Below the pieces are notes generated by a model that was not told the origin of the DNA, searched no databases, and saw only the letters and a program-made list of their open reading frames with translations. 64,000 bases of DNA from NCBI GenBank assembly GCA_025084515.1, contig JAJAGP010000569.1, forward strand, positions 62,001 to 126,000, in the 5' to 3' direction. Position 1 is the first letter of the stretch. Every line of letters starts with the position of its first letter. The DNA is from Ancistrus triradiatus (lineage: Eukaryota > Chordata > Actinopteri > Siluriformes > Loricariidae). Positions 11,456 to 24,399 of this stretch are shown here, in pieces. Position numbers and translations under genes: made by a program.

Positions 11456-13419
11456 TTTCACATTTTATTCTGCTTGTTCTGGTCAAGCTCACACATGGCT
11501 CATGCCTGGAATACACCACCATGACTCAAACGGTGGTCGCCATAGTGGTCCACTGGAGCATCCATACTCCATTTAGACTGTGTCTAAATACACCTCTTAT
11601 CTATTTCAACGTTTGTTCCTTTTTAATCTGTTTACACCATACCTCTGAGGTCTAACACCTTGTCCATGAGATTCACACATTTTGGTGAGATCTGTCTCAC
11701 ACCTCAATTCTCACTTACTGTAGATGGGCTAAATTAGAGACAAGGCACACTGAAGAGCAGTTTATAACTTTGACTTGTTCCTGTGATAAATGAGCCTAAA
11801 GACTATATCACTGGCTATCTTACTGTGTTAACTGGAGATTTGCCAACTAGATGATAAAAGCAACACCTTTTTAATTTTGAAGCAGTCAGGAACATCTGAC
11901 GTGGTAATAAAAATGACACAAAAATGACTATCCATATAACCATAACTATATTAATAACTTGTGTTTATTGCTGTCCTGATAACAGATGCTTATTTGGCAC
12001 TGCTGCTGTAGGGAGCAGCTGCACACAAAGTCCTACACACTGTAGTTTTATTGTCTTAATAAAACTTTGGTTTTATTAAGTGGCTTGCTAAAACCATTGC
12101 ATTAATGCCCAAACATGTTAAAGGTTACTGATATTAGATGAGTGTTAGTGATTTAGTCAAGGGCAAACACACATATGGAGTATAGTCTTAATGACAGGGA
12201 TGTGTGCTGGCCAGTTTAGTTACTTGCATGGCATTTGGAGCTGGGAATGTATAGCCATGATTTAGCATTTTAGCTCTGCAGTTTAGCTGTGACTTAGCAT
12301 TTTGGCAAGCTTAGTTACTCAGCAGCCACACATAGTAAAAAGCCAAAGTAAACAGTTTTGCAATCTCCCTCAGCTCCACAATCAGCTATAAATCTTGTAG
12401 CTATTTTATGGAATTATTTCTAATTGTCTTGAAGTATTACTCAAAGCCACAAGTCTGTACACTGCTGATATCCTTCATTTTGGATTTACTGTGTTGCAGG
12501 GTTGCTCCTTCAGACATAAACAAGTTAAAACTCAATTCAAATTTCACTAATATACAAACTAATGTGAACATGGTCACCATTTAATGTGGAGCATTTACAA
12601 AAGTGCTTTACATACTGTACATCCATCTGTCTTTGTCCTGAAAAAATAAAGGAACGACACCACCATTTGACTCATTTTAAGTGAATTTTAAGTTTCTAGT
12701 TAGGTTATATTCAGACTGTCAAGCATTTGACAAGTACATGAATTTGATGTTATTCTCGAGATAGCGTACCAAAGTGAGTGCCTAATTGTCTTGTCAGCGA
12801 CATTGTTGTTCATAGAGAAGGAGTCAATATCTTTTAACCAATCTGAATCAAGAATTCAACGTGTTGAGGTAAATATCAAGTCTACACAGCCATGAGTGCT
12901 ACTGTATTTCTTTTTCCCTTTCAGACAGTCTGAAGTGCAGAGATAATTACTCAGGACCATTAAATGAGGACCATTAAATTAGGTCTATTAAGTGACCCTT
13001 ATAATGATAATCTATTATGGAATCAGATATCATTGAAAGTCTTTGGATTAATTAGAAAACCAACAGTTAAGACTCTCAGTTGCACGTCATGTTGTAGACT
13101 ACCTTGCACTGATGCCAACCCAAACTGGGTGGGGTTTATTATTACAAAATTTTTCCATGAATTTTGTTGGAAAGGATTAAAAAAAATGTTTGCCACCTAC
13201 AAATGCATTGTGATAAACACCATGAGCCAAAGTTGTAACAACCACAATCACGATTTACTAGATGGAAGTCTGAAGTGAGAAACATGCAAGTATATATACT
13301 TCACCAGGGCTTCACCAAAGCACTTGCAATACAAATGTAAAAATACTTGGCTCCCCCACTGTTCGTGACAGGAGCTAGGTTATAACTTTACTGAGTCAGA
13401 CACACTCACAATAGGGGAA
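11456..13419. other. Intergenic, nothing recognised
   Basis: AT-rich DNA without a coding signal, tandem repeat or clear mobile element ends. Confidence 0.45.
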
Positions 13420-13582
13420 ATTTATAATTGCCCTAATATATGGCTTGGGTATGTGGGAGGAATCCCACATGGACATGAGGAGGTCATGCAAACTCCCCAC
13501 ACTGAGTACAAATTTGGGACTGAACAAGAGATCCCTGGACCCAGTGTCAGCGCTAATCTCTTGAAACGCTGTTCCACCTACT
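13420..13582 (-). repeat. SINE family 2 (tRNA-like head, long body), partial copy
   Basis: It contains the body blocks GTGGGAGGAA, CATGGACATGAGGAGGTCATG and CAAACTCCCCACA, which are the complements of the blocks in the plus-strand copies at 28197-28420 and 31819-32115. Confidence 0.65.
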
Positions 13583-14092
13583 GAAATGTACTGAGAGAAA
13601 TTGCTTCACTTTGCATTATGCTGAGTAAGGCAGCTAATGAGTATATTATGGAAACATGGGTTTTACAGAATGCAATGGTCGGATTTGAATAATTTCATGG
13701 AATTTAATTAAATCAGTTCCAAGGAAACAGGAGAATGCATGGTCACACAGATTCACTGTAGAGACATAAAATTCCCTAATTGGATAGCAGTTTATTAATT
13801 TGATTTGTGTAAAAAAAATGTTACATATGCTGGCAACATGATCATGCAGTTATCTAGGCTTTTTATCTGCCGACTCACATGCAAACCGCTTATTGGTTTG
13901 GACCAAATTTCAAAGACCAAAGTTGGCCTGTTATCTATTCGCTACTGTACAAATATTAGCTTGAGATTTGATTTAATATGAAGGTACACTAAAGCCACTG
14001 TAATCTTAGACCACCGAAGTGCATGTTACTAAGAACATACTACACATTATATGTTCACAAGTGGAGTGGAACTTCCATTTAATTACTAAAAT

Positions 14093-14238
14093 ACAATTGA
14101 TACAGTCTTATGATGTACAATCATGTACATGAAACTGTGAGTTAAGGGCTCTGCTCTGTTCCACAGTAGTGGCAATGCTGGGATTTGACCCTTCTGGTCA
14201 GTAGTTCTATGCCTTAACTGCTGTACCGCTACAGTCCC
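14093..14238 (-). repeat. SINE family 1, degenerate copy
   Basis: The block order is ATTGATACAGTCTTA, GTGAGTTAAGGGCTCTGCT, GGCAATGCTGGGATTTGACC and TTAACTGCTGTACCGCTACA, as in the complete copy at 38951-39140. Confidence 0.65.
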
Positions 14239-15473
14239 GATTTATCGGTGCTAATAAGGGTATATTGATGCATGATTTTTATGCAATAAATAAATATATA
14301 ATATAATCTTTATTAGTATCACTTTTAGCTTTTCTGTTTCTTCATTCGGCGAGATTCAGTGGCAACTATGGGCATATATCAGATGCTACACTAAAAAAGA
14401 CTTCTGTGTAGGACACACTGGTCTATCCTTCTCTAGAGGCTTCCTAGGCATTGAGCCCTTGGATTGTGTTTAGACAACTGGCATTTTGTTAAAGACTGCT
14501 CACTTTAAACAACCAATGAGGAACATAGATGTGAGTATTGGAAGGCACCCTTGATCTGTTCTTGTCTATTGAACATATAGATGGTTATAATTGCAGGCAA
14601 ATGTCTTCCTGATTGAATAGACACACGATGTGAATCTTTTAAACTGACGTTTTTTCAGATTTTCTATTCTTGCTTTATTCAACATGCAGCAATGAACGTT
14701 TTGTCAGTAAAAGTGATTCCTGACCATTAAAGTTTGGAGCGAGGAATGATTGATATATTGCCTTTGACTGATGTAGGTCTCTGCATCTTGCTTACAGGCC
14801 GACTAGCTTTCTCTGTCTTTCTTATCTTCCTATCTCCATCCTAACTATACATTCTCACCTGCCCAAAAGCTCCTGCACTGACCATTATCATGTTAATGAA
14901 CTAATTAATCTTTCATTGCATTCTTCTCGTTCGTTGCCATTTTCTGTCCCTCCAGGCACAATGGAATGCCATTCCACCCTTTCTGCTCATTTTTCTAGTC
15001 TATTTTTCTGTACTGCATTAAAAGAGGGAATTAAAATCCACAAATAGCTTAGAAATGACTCATTCAGATGAACACTGGCATTGCCGCATGCCTGTTGGCA
15101 TATGGAAATGTTCTGAATACAGGATTTGCCTTTTGTTGGGTAGGTACAAGGCTGGGTAGTCTTGCTGTCTGACTGCACATAATCAGTGGGTTTCCTGAGC
15201 TTTCCTAAGAGGCGAACAGAGGGTTTGTTTCAGGATTAAACTCCAACAGGATCCAGTTCAGTTCCACATGGCGTAGTCAGGTCATCAGCACAAACCCACA
15301 CAGTCAAGGTTATCTGTATAAACACATTTTGTTCTGTGTAGCTGTGTATATGCTTGGGTCCCTTCCACACATCACAGTCTGTTTACCTTTTATCTGTCAA
15401 CCCTGCGAATAGGAAAGGCAGTAGTGTGGGCGTATAAAGCTCTTAGCTCTTAGGTGGTGCCATTTGGCAGAAC
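14239..15473. other. Intergenic, nothing recognised
   Basis: No gene, RNA or repeat that I can support. Confidence 0.4.
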
Positions 15474-15600
15474 AGGGCACAAGGTGGGAACCCTAGACAG
15501 GGACTAACTGACCTAATGCATGTCTTTGTAATGTGGAAGAAACCCATGGAGGAATGCAAAAACATGCAGAGGAATACCATCCAGGGTACGCTTTCATCTG
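15474..15600 (-). repeat. SINE family 2, decayed fragment
   Basis: ATGCATGTCTTTGTAATGTG and AACCCATGGAGGAATGCAAA correspond to the family-2 body. The head is not recognisable. Confidence 0.4.
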
Positions 15601-15975
15601 CACCCAGTGTTCTTTGGACATTGGCAGTAGAGCCTCTACGACCAGGAAAAACTGGGATAAAAGCGTGAAGAAAAAGAGTTATTCCTCACAAAATGATGGG
15701 ACGGCAGATGCTGGAGGATCGGTGAATTTTGTAATAATTGTATAGATACTGGTTTCCACCTTTGTGGCGATAATTTGATGAAGTACGTGTTTCAGCAATG
15801 GCTAGAATCCTGTTATCACCCCTAATGAAAACATCTGGAACAAACCAGCTGATCTAACTAATGCTATACTAACTGTATGGAAGAAAGTCATGTTCCTTCC
15901 CATAATTCTAGGAGCAATTGGCAAGCAAGTCCAAATAAATAAACAACAGATTTAACAAGAGAGAGTGTGGCACAT

Positions 15976-16290
15976 TCTTGCAATGGTTAGTGCTGTTGCC
16001 TCACAGCTCCAGAGATCTGCAGTTTGATTTGGACTCTGTGTTGAATTTGTATGTTCTCCCCATGTCGACGGGGGTTTCCAAAGGCTAGCATTTAATCTCT
16101 CTAAAGTTTGCCAGCGTGAGTGTGTTTCACACAAACAGTTGTCCAGTCCCATTGGTACCTTCTGGCCAGGATGGGTGTCACACAGGCATGTCTCCGAAGG
16201 GAATCATCCAATGGCACTGCAACGTTTTTGCCTACCCAACCTTGTGATGGACTGGGGTCCCATTCTTCAGCCCTGTTCTGCACCCAATGC
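15976..16290 (+). repeat. SINE family 2 copy
   Basis: A tRNA-like head (GTGCTGTTGCCTCACAGCTC at about 15988) is followed by the body blocks TATGTTCTCCCCATGT, GGGTTTCC and the tail region TGTGATGGACTGGGGTCCC at about 16243-16262. Confidence 0.65.
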
Positions 16291-17326
16291 ACACATGCTT
16301 AAATATAAATAGCATGTATTTTCATTTGTATGCGTTGTGTTCTCTCTTAGCCCCACTAAATAAAATAAAAAAACTATACTGAAAAGGCTTGTTTTTCATT
16401 CTGCAGAGACAGCGTACTCTCTGGAGAAAGAGAGAGCACCAAGTGACAAGAAAACATTCACACCTTTTTTGCTGTCTCACCTGGGGAGCTGCAGGGATCA
16501 AGAACAAAGCAAGGGCAGTGGGGGAGACGTGTTCAGAATTTAATTTCCTGTCTTTGAAAATGTGCTGTGTCCCTCAGTGTCTTATTCCAGCACTGACTCA
16601 TTCATAAATATGTTGTCTTCGTGTGAGCATATGGTGAGGATTACCCAGCAATACCGCGGCCCAGTTTGAGTCAGCGTGCAGCAGGACTCAAGGTACCAAG
16701 TGATTCCTATTCATCAAGCACTTGGTTGCTCTTTTTGTCTCTCTGTGCCCCTTTTCCCTCTCTCTTCTGTCACTGTCATCTGCTCTGCGTGAACCCGAGG
16801 TCTGGAAGAGCCCAATGACGCAGCTGAGTAGCAGGAGCAGATGGACGAGTGCAGTGGAGTCAAGATCCTCCAGTTCTTCTGATCTGTTGGGAGCAAAAGC
16901 TGACAGTGCTTGGCTGACTGGAAATGAGGAACAGCAAGGATAATGAGTGAGAGGAAAACAGGTGCAAAATAGCATAGTAAGCTCTTTCGCCTCAAAAAGA
17001 ATAAGCATAATAAATCAATTAGTAATTCCCCATGCTTTGCTGTGTCCCACTAATACCTTAGTTAATCTACGCTGTTGTGTACTGCACTAAGGCAGCATGC
17101 ACCAACATTGATAAACTGTTGACCTAGGGATGGACTACTCTCTGGAAGCTCTCTTCAGGTGAGGGGAGAAAACTTCCCTCTAATGAAGATGTACCTAGGA
17201 ACCTTGTTCATGAGTGTGGAAAAAGGAGAGTGTGAGTGAAATGGATTGAAATTGAGTTGTTCCAGGCACGTTCCTCTGTGTGGAGAAGTCAGGGCACTCC
17301 TGGGTAATGCTAGAGGGATTATACTG

Positions 17327-17560
17327 TGCTGTGCAAATGTCTTAGGCCACCATTAGATTTGTTGTTTTAGCAATGGTATAATGACCATATATAACATATT
17401 GTCGACAATTTGACCCAAAACTTTCAAACGTGGATTCGTCACACCTTACCAATATTTTCCAATGATCTTTATTCCAACTTTTGTGAGCTTTAGCATATCT
17501 TATCCCTTTCACCATGTTCACCTTGTGAAGAAGTGGTTTCTTGCCTTCTATCCTTTCAAT
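17327..17560. mobile_element. Terminal fragment of another Tc1-like or pogo-like family
   Basis: GTGCAAATGTCTTAGGCCAC at 17331-17350 resembles the ITR of a fish Tc1-like family. A 21-bp stretch at 17339-17359 is exactly the reverse complement of 33271-33291, another isolated end of the same family. No transposase can be read. Confidence 0.45.
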
Positions 17561-17658
17561 AAGACAATTCCTTAATTTACTTAATTTATTCTAAGGAAAA
17601 AGAGATCAATAAAGTTTTAGCTTATCTTATCTTATTCTTGATCAAGTTTCTTCAGACT

Positions 17659-17686
17659 CTTAAATATATATATATATATATTTAAG
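17659..17686. repeat. Perfect 28-bp AT palindrome
   Basis: CTTAAA-(TA)8-TTTAAG is fully self-complementary. It is a cruciform-capable microsatellite with no visible link to a gene. Confidence 0.8.
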
Positions 17687-18451
17687 TTCCTACTGCAAGT
17701 ACCAGTAACAGTATCCTCTGGAGAGTGAAGCTTTTCTAAATTGAAATGAATAAAAGACTATCTGTGATCATCTATGTTTCAGAAGAGGTTATGTGGATTA
17801 TTGAGAAAGGCATTGCATCACCAGTGGAATATGTTGATTTAATTACTGAGCTTGCTGCGAGGAAAGCCAGAATGATCTCACTGGACAGTCATCGACTTGT
17901 AAGTTGTTTTTGTTGTTTGTTACTTTTGAAGTAATTAGAAATAAGTGCTTCAATAACCGGATGCAATGGATGCCATATGCTAATTCATATTAGCAAGGTT
18001 GGATTAAGTCCTAAATGTCATTAAATCAGCCGGGCCCCAATTAGGTTAGCTCAACCTGGGCCAACTGGCACCTCATGATAGCCTTACAAGAAGCAAAGGA
18101 AAGTGAGATTGAGAATTTTGTTTAACATTAGGCAAATTAGGTAATATTAGGCCATAGATCCATAATGGAGACCATAATGGAGCCTGTTTTGTCACAACAG
18201 ACACTAAGCTCATAACATTGCAGTGCTGAGATTCTGTTTTAAATGAAAGCAGGAGTTTAGCATGAATTTGAGCGAAATAACAATTCACAACAATCGACAG
18301 CAACATGATAAGGTAACAATTTAAAATGATTTATTTGATTTACAATTACAGTTTTTATATTATAGAGATATAATATCCCAAATTGTTTGCAATCACACTG
18401 GCTCCTTGTTTTACTTCATATACAACAGGTCCTGGTACTGGATTCATTGTC

Positions 18452-18828
18452 CTGTGGGACTGTGGCCTAGTGTGTAACGTACTGGACTATGGACCAGAAG
18501 GTCCAGGGTTCAAATCCCACCTCTGCCAAGCTGCCACTGTTGGGTGCCCTTAAGATTTACATTTACATTTACAGCATTTAGCAGACGCCCTTATCCAGAG
18601 CGACTTACAACTGATACAGTCTTACAATCCAAGCAATTGTGGGTTAAGGGCCTTGCTCAAGGACCCAACAGTGGCAGCTTGGCTGAGGTGGGATTTGAAC
18701 CCTGGACCTTCTGGTCCATAGTCCAGTACCTTACCCACTAGGCTACCACAGTCCCACAGTCCTTAAGACTGTATCAATTGTAAGTCGCTCTGGATAAGGG
18801 CATCTGCTAAATGCTGTAAATGTAAATC
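18452..18828 (+). repeat. SINE family 1, full copy, split by a second copy
   Basis: The outer copy runs 18452-18554 and resumes at 18768-18828. It starts TGTGGGACTGTGGCCTAGTG with an A-box-like segment, carries the B-box-like GGGTTCAAATCCC at 18509-18521, has the body block GTAAGTCGCTCTGGATAAGG and ends in an (ATGTAA)n-type tail. This is the layout of a tRNA-derived SINE. The strongly conserved GTCGCTCTGGATAAGGGC body segment recalls the central domain of the vertebrate V-SINE group, but that link is inference. Confidence 0.8.
18555..18760 (-). repeat. SINE family 1, intact copy nested in the outer copy
   Basis: The inverted copy begins on the plus strand with its ATTTACATTTACATTTAC tail and ends at the head ACTGTGGGACTGTGG (reverse strand). 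It is flanked by an exact 7-bp duplication, CCTTAAG at 18548-18554 and 18761-18767, so the insertion is precise and fairly young. The copy is about 206 bp. Confidence 0.85.
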
Positions 18829-19504
18829 CTGATGTGACATTGAACAATAAGAGGTGAAAACATTAGGGTTATGTCAGGTCTCTTCATATTGATTAATAAG
18901 TGACTCCCATGAATATGCAACTTTGAAAACTCCCACCTGCTGCTCATAGTAAAGGGGTGTTTGAAGAATTGAATTACAAAAACATGGCTCATGTCTCAGC
19001 ACTGCAGTTTGAGCTTTAACTTTCTGTGTGTGTTCTGTCGTACATCTGCCAGGGTTAGGGTTATACCTTGTATAAAGTTTTCTAACTCTGTGTAAAACAT
19101 CCTTGGCCTTTCAAAAGTTCTACATACATTTCAAACTATTTTATTTCTTTGTATGCAGCCTCTTCCTTTTATGCTAGTCTCAGGAGAAGAGATGTTGGAA
19201 ACAGAGAAGGCCTTGAATCATAAGAAACCTGGTGCACAGAGATGAACAGAGGTTAACCAAAATACCTTAGATAGAATAAGCGGGAGGGGAAATGGATACT
19301 GAAGAAAGATGATGAGCCACATTTTAATGTGCTTATCTCTGTCTCATGCTCTGTGCTACTTATTTCTGTCAGACCTCTTTTTTCCCCTGAAGTACTGCAC
19401 AATTCCATTGGAATATTAATTGTAATCATTAATTAACTACTTACAATCCATCGATTTGAATGTTTTTTTTTTTTAACTGAGATTGTTGCTCCACCTTGTA
19501 AATG
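18829..19504. other. Intergenic, nothing recognised
   Basis: No coding or repeat signal that I can support. Confidence 0.4.
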
Positions 19505-19915
19505 TAAAGTCAGAGACATCTGTTGTTGCACAGTTTGTGTGAGTCATCCTCTAATCCTTCATCACAGGATACTGCCTACAGATGGTGGTGGCTGGACATT
19601 TTTGGTTGGTGGACTATTTTCAGTCCAGCGGTGACTCTGAGGTGTTTAAAAAGACCAGCAGCACTGCTATGTCTGGTCCACTCATATCAGTGCAACGCAC
19701 GCTAACACACCACCCCACATCAGTGTCACTGCAGTGCTGAGACTGATTCAACACCACAAGCAGTACCTGATCTGTGGGGGTCCTGACCATTAGAGAATAG
19801 AGTAAAGGAGAATAACAAAGTATGTAAAGAAACGGATGGTCTACAGTCTGTAATTGTAGAACTTGCTTCTATATTGTAAGTGTAACTGATAAAATGGACA
19901 ATGAGTGTAGAAACA
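19505..19915 (-). repeat. Dispersed non-coding repeat, family D (probably a DNA transposon relic)
   Basis: The sequence shares blocks in opposite orientation with 26640-26960: GGATACTGCCTACAGATGGT, GGTGGACTATTTTCAGTCCA, CATCAGTGTCACTGCAGTGC and TGGGGGTCCTGACCATTAGA. The family is widespread in fish genomes. Its class is not certain because the termini are not preserved here. Confidence 0.65.
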
Positions 19916-20984
19916 AAGGGGTATTCCTAAGACAGTGATCAGTGAGTGTATGTACTGTTATTAGTTTATTCACTTTTGGAATTGCTATTACACTACTGGT
20001 TGAAGGTTGGTGAAATTTATCCACATTGGATGTCTGTAAATCTAAAACACTAAGGTTAATTCTACAGATTTCAAAGTGTTCTTTGCTTGCAACGCTTGGC
20101 CACACATTTACTTCTATGGAAGTCACATCATTAGGTTTCAAGCTTCAGACGATTTCTCATTTTCTTTCATGTCCAAAACCTACCTACTTACATTGGTTCT
20201 TAATGTTTGAACTGCAAGTCTGATCCATGAGTTGCATTTTAAACATTAAGCTTTTACCATGATGCATCTTCAAACTCTGAAAATGTGTAACAGCAAAAGC
20301 TGTGTCTAGTCATCTAGAAAATCGAAGTCACTACCACACAACAAAGCAAACACAGCTATTCAGTTCAAGAGTGTAAAACTTAAGTAACCATGGGAACGAC
20401 ACTTTGGACCACACAAAGCCTGTGCCACAATAGGAAGAGGAAATGGTTACCATAGAAATAACTAGGTAAACACTCCTGATTGCTTTGGTCAGTGTGTGAT
20501 TCAGAGTCAGAGGTGAGTGAGGAATGTGTAATGCTGTCCTTGCTTCTGGACGTTTGCGTATCAGGATCTGATATAACCTGAGTACATGGTGATGCACAAC
20601 AGACACAATCTCTCACAACCAGCTTCCTGTTAGGAGAATTATTGTAAGCAAGGCAGCTAGAGATTGGCTCATCGTTAGGCACGCTTGGGGGAGTCGCATC
20701 CAATCCAACCAACCTTGTAAGCGGGTCTGCAAATAAATGAACCAGCTGCCAAAGTCCTGCTGCCCATCAGCTGAGATGTTAGACTTACATTGTGAAAGCA
20801 TGCGCAGTTTGACCTGGGGTGTATAATTTCTGAGTATTTACTGAGAATATGTAGTTTAAAATTGTTATTGGCCTACAGGAATGTATTGGTTCTGGTCGGT
20901 GGAGATTTTGGCATATAATTATTATTATTAACTCATAATGATTGATCAGTGATATTCTGCTTGTACTGTACTTGCTTCAGATTG
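19916..20984. other. Intergenic, nothing supported
   Basis: An open frame of 110 codons on the minus strand (20380-20712) is Ser/Thr-rich, overlaps two other open frames and has no recognisable domain or splice context. I do not call it a gene. Confidence 0.4.
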
Positions 20985-21135
20985 TTTACATTTACAGGAT
21001 TTAGAAGGCAAATTACAACTGACACAATCTTACAATTTACAATTCAAGCACATGTGAGTCAAGGGCCTTGTTCAAGGCACTTGAACTCTGAACCTTCTTG
21101 TCAATACTCTAGCACCTTAACCACTGTGCAGTGCT
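20985..21135 (-). repeat. SINE family 1, decayed copy
   Basis: TTTACATTTACAGGATTTAG tail side, ACTGACACAATCTTACAA, TCAAGGGCCTTGTTCAAGG and a decayed head ending at CCTTAACCACTGTGCAGTGC. Confidence 0.6.
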
Positions 21136-22845
21136 TAATTTGTTAAAGATGACGTTCCTAAGCTTATATGAATAACAGGGATTCATTTAGTTGCATTAAA
21201 TCCAATATAATAAATTGCATCTATAGCAGGAAAACATATTTGCCAACTTACGCCACACTTGGCAGATAGAATTTTACTTGTCTTCATCAAGAAAGGCCCA
21301 AAGCACAGACATATCCTGCTCTCTGTCATTCTCCAGGCTTTTAAAGTACTTTCTCTACCATGCACTAAATTGCCAAAATGGAACTGATGCCAGTGAAGTC
21401 TATCTTCTAATAGTTTTTGGAAATCTGGACTTTTCTGCCAATAAAAATTAATAACACAAAAAGCATTCATCCTGCCATTTTAAAATATTTAGGCTAATCT
21501 TAAGCGAATCTATGGTTAAGCCAAAATGGTTTCCTATTTGATATGTAGTGCACTATAAATAATGTAAATTCCATTATTCCATGCTGCATATGAAGTGCTA
21601 CATGGGCAGTAGAAGGTCATATTAGATTCAGTCCTATGCTACTTTCTCTTTTGGTTATGCAGAAGTACTGGAGTTCAGCTCACAGGTGAACCCTGCTGCT
21701 GTGCCACCAAAACTTGTCCTTCACAAAGCTTTTTCGTGTCTTGTAAGTGGAAAATGATGCACATTTCAATGCTTTGCCAGATTTTATTCATTTAAACTGT
21801 AAAAATATTCAGACATTGATGAAACGTCTTCCCATTTTCACAAAAAATACACTTGTAAAGTTCAATCTGACACCCAACTGCCTCCTGTTTCAGGTTCAAA
21901 TGACTTCATACAAGAGTTAAATAACACTGCATCATTATGATATGATTTATTAATAAGCATTCACTGAAACTGTTTAGCATAGGATATTTATTGGCCTATA
22001 ATAATTGATTGTTTCTGCCTGACGGAAGGGAGTTATGCTTTACGGCTCTACAGCAGTAACACATACTATAAGACGCATCAATATGTCAGTATTGAACAGA
22101 GCAACACAAATCCCAAGTGAGTTATAACATCTCATTATAAGAAAAACTAAGAACATCTCTATTGGAAAATTCTGCAGTGTTGCAGTAGACTTACAGGCCA
22201 TTAAATTGAAAAGCAGTCCCAACTCAGTATCTTGTGGGAGACTAGAGGAGGTCATTTATTGCCCTGTGTCTTACTGCAGGACACATTTGACAAATAAACA
22301 ACAACTTTATTTGAAATGTTGCAGAACAATAGTTTGATACATTCTTAAGTACAGTATATAACTTACTACAAGCTACATTGATTTGGAATTTGGACTCCTA
22401 CCCTTTTTGACCCCTGTCATGCTCCAGAGCCACCTGCCTAATTACAGCTTCACTGTGTATATTGTATATACCCTGTTGTTTCAATGATACTTGACTGTCT
22501 CCATATGCTTATCTCAACCCTATATAACACAAAATAATAAAAAATAAAAATAGTAAAATAAAATGCAGGGGTGTATGTGAAGTGTTTAAGAAATGTATAA
22601 GAAGATGACAGGGGTTAAAACGAGCATTATTCATTGGTACGGCTGACTTTGGATATCCATTATAAATTATAATCTGAGGATTTCCTTTTCTCAGTACAGT
22701 GCAAGTGGCTTTCTTTATTGATTTATGCAATTTCGCATCAGCATTCAACTGTTCAAAAACAGGGCATGGTTACATCGATCGTACTCACTTCTCACTGAGG
22801 CAATTACCGAGCGATTAACTTAAACACCACCATCTTGGAACGTGG
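21136..22845. other. Intergenic, nothing recognised
   Basis: AT-rich, with no gene or recognisable repeat. Confidence 0.4.
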
Positions 22846-22935
22846 GTGGAAACCGGGTCCACTCCCAGTACACCCATGCAGACATGGGGAGGACATGAAG
22901 CTCCACACGGCAGAGTGTTACCTTTGAGACACAAA
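22846..22935 (-). repeat. SINE family 2, partial copy
   Basis: GTGGGTGGAAACCGGGTCCA, CATGCAGACATGGGGAGGAC and AAGCTCCACACGGCAGAG match the family-2 body complement. Confidence 0.5.
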
Positions 22936-23171
22936 TTATTATTGGCTTAGACAATTAAAACAGTTTTGAATTGAAAAATCTGCCTGGTGGAATTTTTTTT
23001 GTTTGGGAAGCTTATCAAAAAGAATGTCTGGTAATTGCAAGTTAATACAAATGTAGTGAAAAGAGATTAGAATGAAATTCAAAGTAGTATTCCATTCATT
23101 TTTGGAATAAGCTTATTTTTTGTGTGTCAACAAGATAAAAGAGGGCATAGGCTGTCACTGCTGGAGTCGAA

Positions 23172-23594
23172 TCCAGGTGTCGGCAGTGTGCTTCATCCTC
23201 TCAAAAGGATGAAGCTGTATATGCAGTCCCAATTTTTCTAAAAGCGTTATATGGTAAGGAATGTTCTGTTTTCTCACTATAGGGAAGCGCATAGAAATGA
23301 TTTTCTGTGGTAATTCTCTATGCAGATGGTCAGTCTGCTTCACCATCGTGACAGAATGAAGCTGTACTTTATGGTACCAACTCTTAGAGATTTACAGCCA
23401 AGTCAAAAAAACATTTGAAGAATTGATTAGTGCTTGTACAAAATTTCACACAAAATTACTGACACAAACTGACCTTAGACTTGAATTACAAGAGTTTATA
23501 GTCTAGGAATTCTCTGTGGTAAAATTTCTGTGGTAAATGCATGTACACTAAGATAAAATACGCTGAAGTATTCTTTTATGAAACGTATTGTAGA

Positions 23595-23663
<69 letters not shown>

Positions 23664-23756
23664 AATGAGAATGTATTTCTGTCGTTTCTGGAGTTGGCTC
23701 GAGGCGTCGGCAGTCAGCTTCGCTTTCCCCACAGGATGAAGTTGTAAATGGGATGC
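23172..23756. repeat. Three diverged copies of a ~50-bp palindromic motif upstream of ptchd1
   Basis: The units are at about 23172-23230, 23320-23375 and 23703-23756. Each has a CAGT-rich start, a GCTTC(A/G) arm, and a GGATGAAG or GAATGAAG arm leading to CTGTA or TTGTA. The first can fold as CTTCATCCT/AGGATGAAG. Spacing is irregular and the third unit is separated by the (GA)n tract, so this is a dispersed local duplication rather than a strict tandem array. Confidence 0.5.
23592..23659 (+). repeat. (GA)n microsatellite
   Basis: There are about 33 GA units, nearly perfect, ending in GAATGA repeats. The overlapping open frames of repeated Arg-Glu or Leu-Ser are artefacts of the repeat. Confidence 0.95.
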
Positions 23757-24399
23757 CAGGTTTTCAGCTCATGCTGAATCACCTCAGCCTTACTGATAAA
23801 GCTTATACCAGGATTGATTAACACATATCTGGCTATACAGATTACAGAGCTGAGATCCCCTCAAGCGAGCAGAACATCACCTGATGCCTTCTCATACCGG
23901 TGCGCCCTACTGATCAGGGATTTTCTTGTTCTGGAGATCAGCTGGACATGAACAAAACTAACACCTGACCAAAAGGGATTCCGATGCATTTATGAGCTGC
24001 TTACACTTTGGCATGCGACACCAGCACTGAACTCTTAGAGAAGACGACATGGATCGAACTAGTGCGCAGCTGAATGCAACTTTGACGTCTTGGTGAAGCA
24101 AAAGTGGACTGCATTAAACCACGTGTTTTGGATCTAACGAACTGATGGAAAGTGGAAGAATCAGATGCGTTCGCGAAACATCGCGTGATAAGATGTGATT
24201 TGTCAGGATAATTGCGCGTGCTTGGTAGTATGGGGACTAGATCTGTAACAGACTATCTGTTTCTACTCGAGGGTGCATCAGTCAGTGCTGTATTGCGGAT
24301 CTGCGTTTATGATCACGCTCATTGTAGTTCTTTGTTTGGCTGACTGAGATTAGCAGTGTCTGCATAGTAAGATTATAAGGTTCTAGGAAAAACTGCGCG

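Noticed and set aside
11152..11655. 167-codon open frame on the plus strand
   Set aside because: It lies over Tigger-like debris, is hydrophobic because of AT-rich composition and has no family resemblance or splice context.
20380..20712. 110-codon Ser/Thr-rich open frame on the minus strand
   Set aside because: Two other frames are open over the same bases, there are no recognisable motifs, and codon use does not stand out.
23496..23747. Open frames with Ser-Leu or Arg-Glu repeats
   Set aside because: They are translations of the (GA)n tract.
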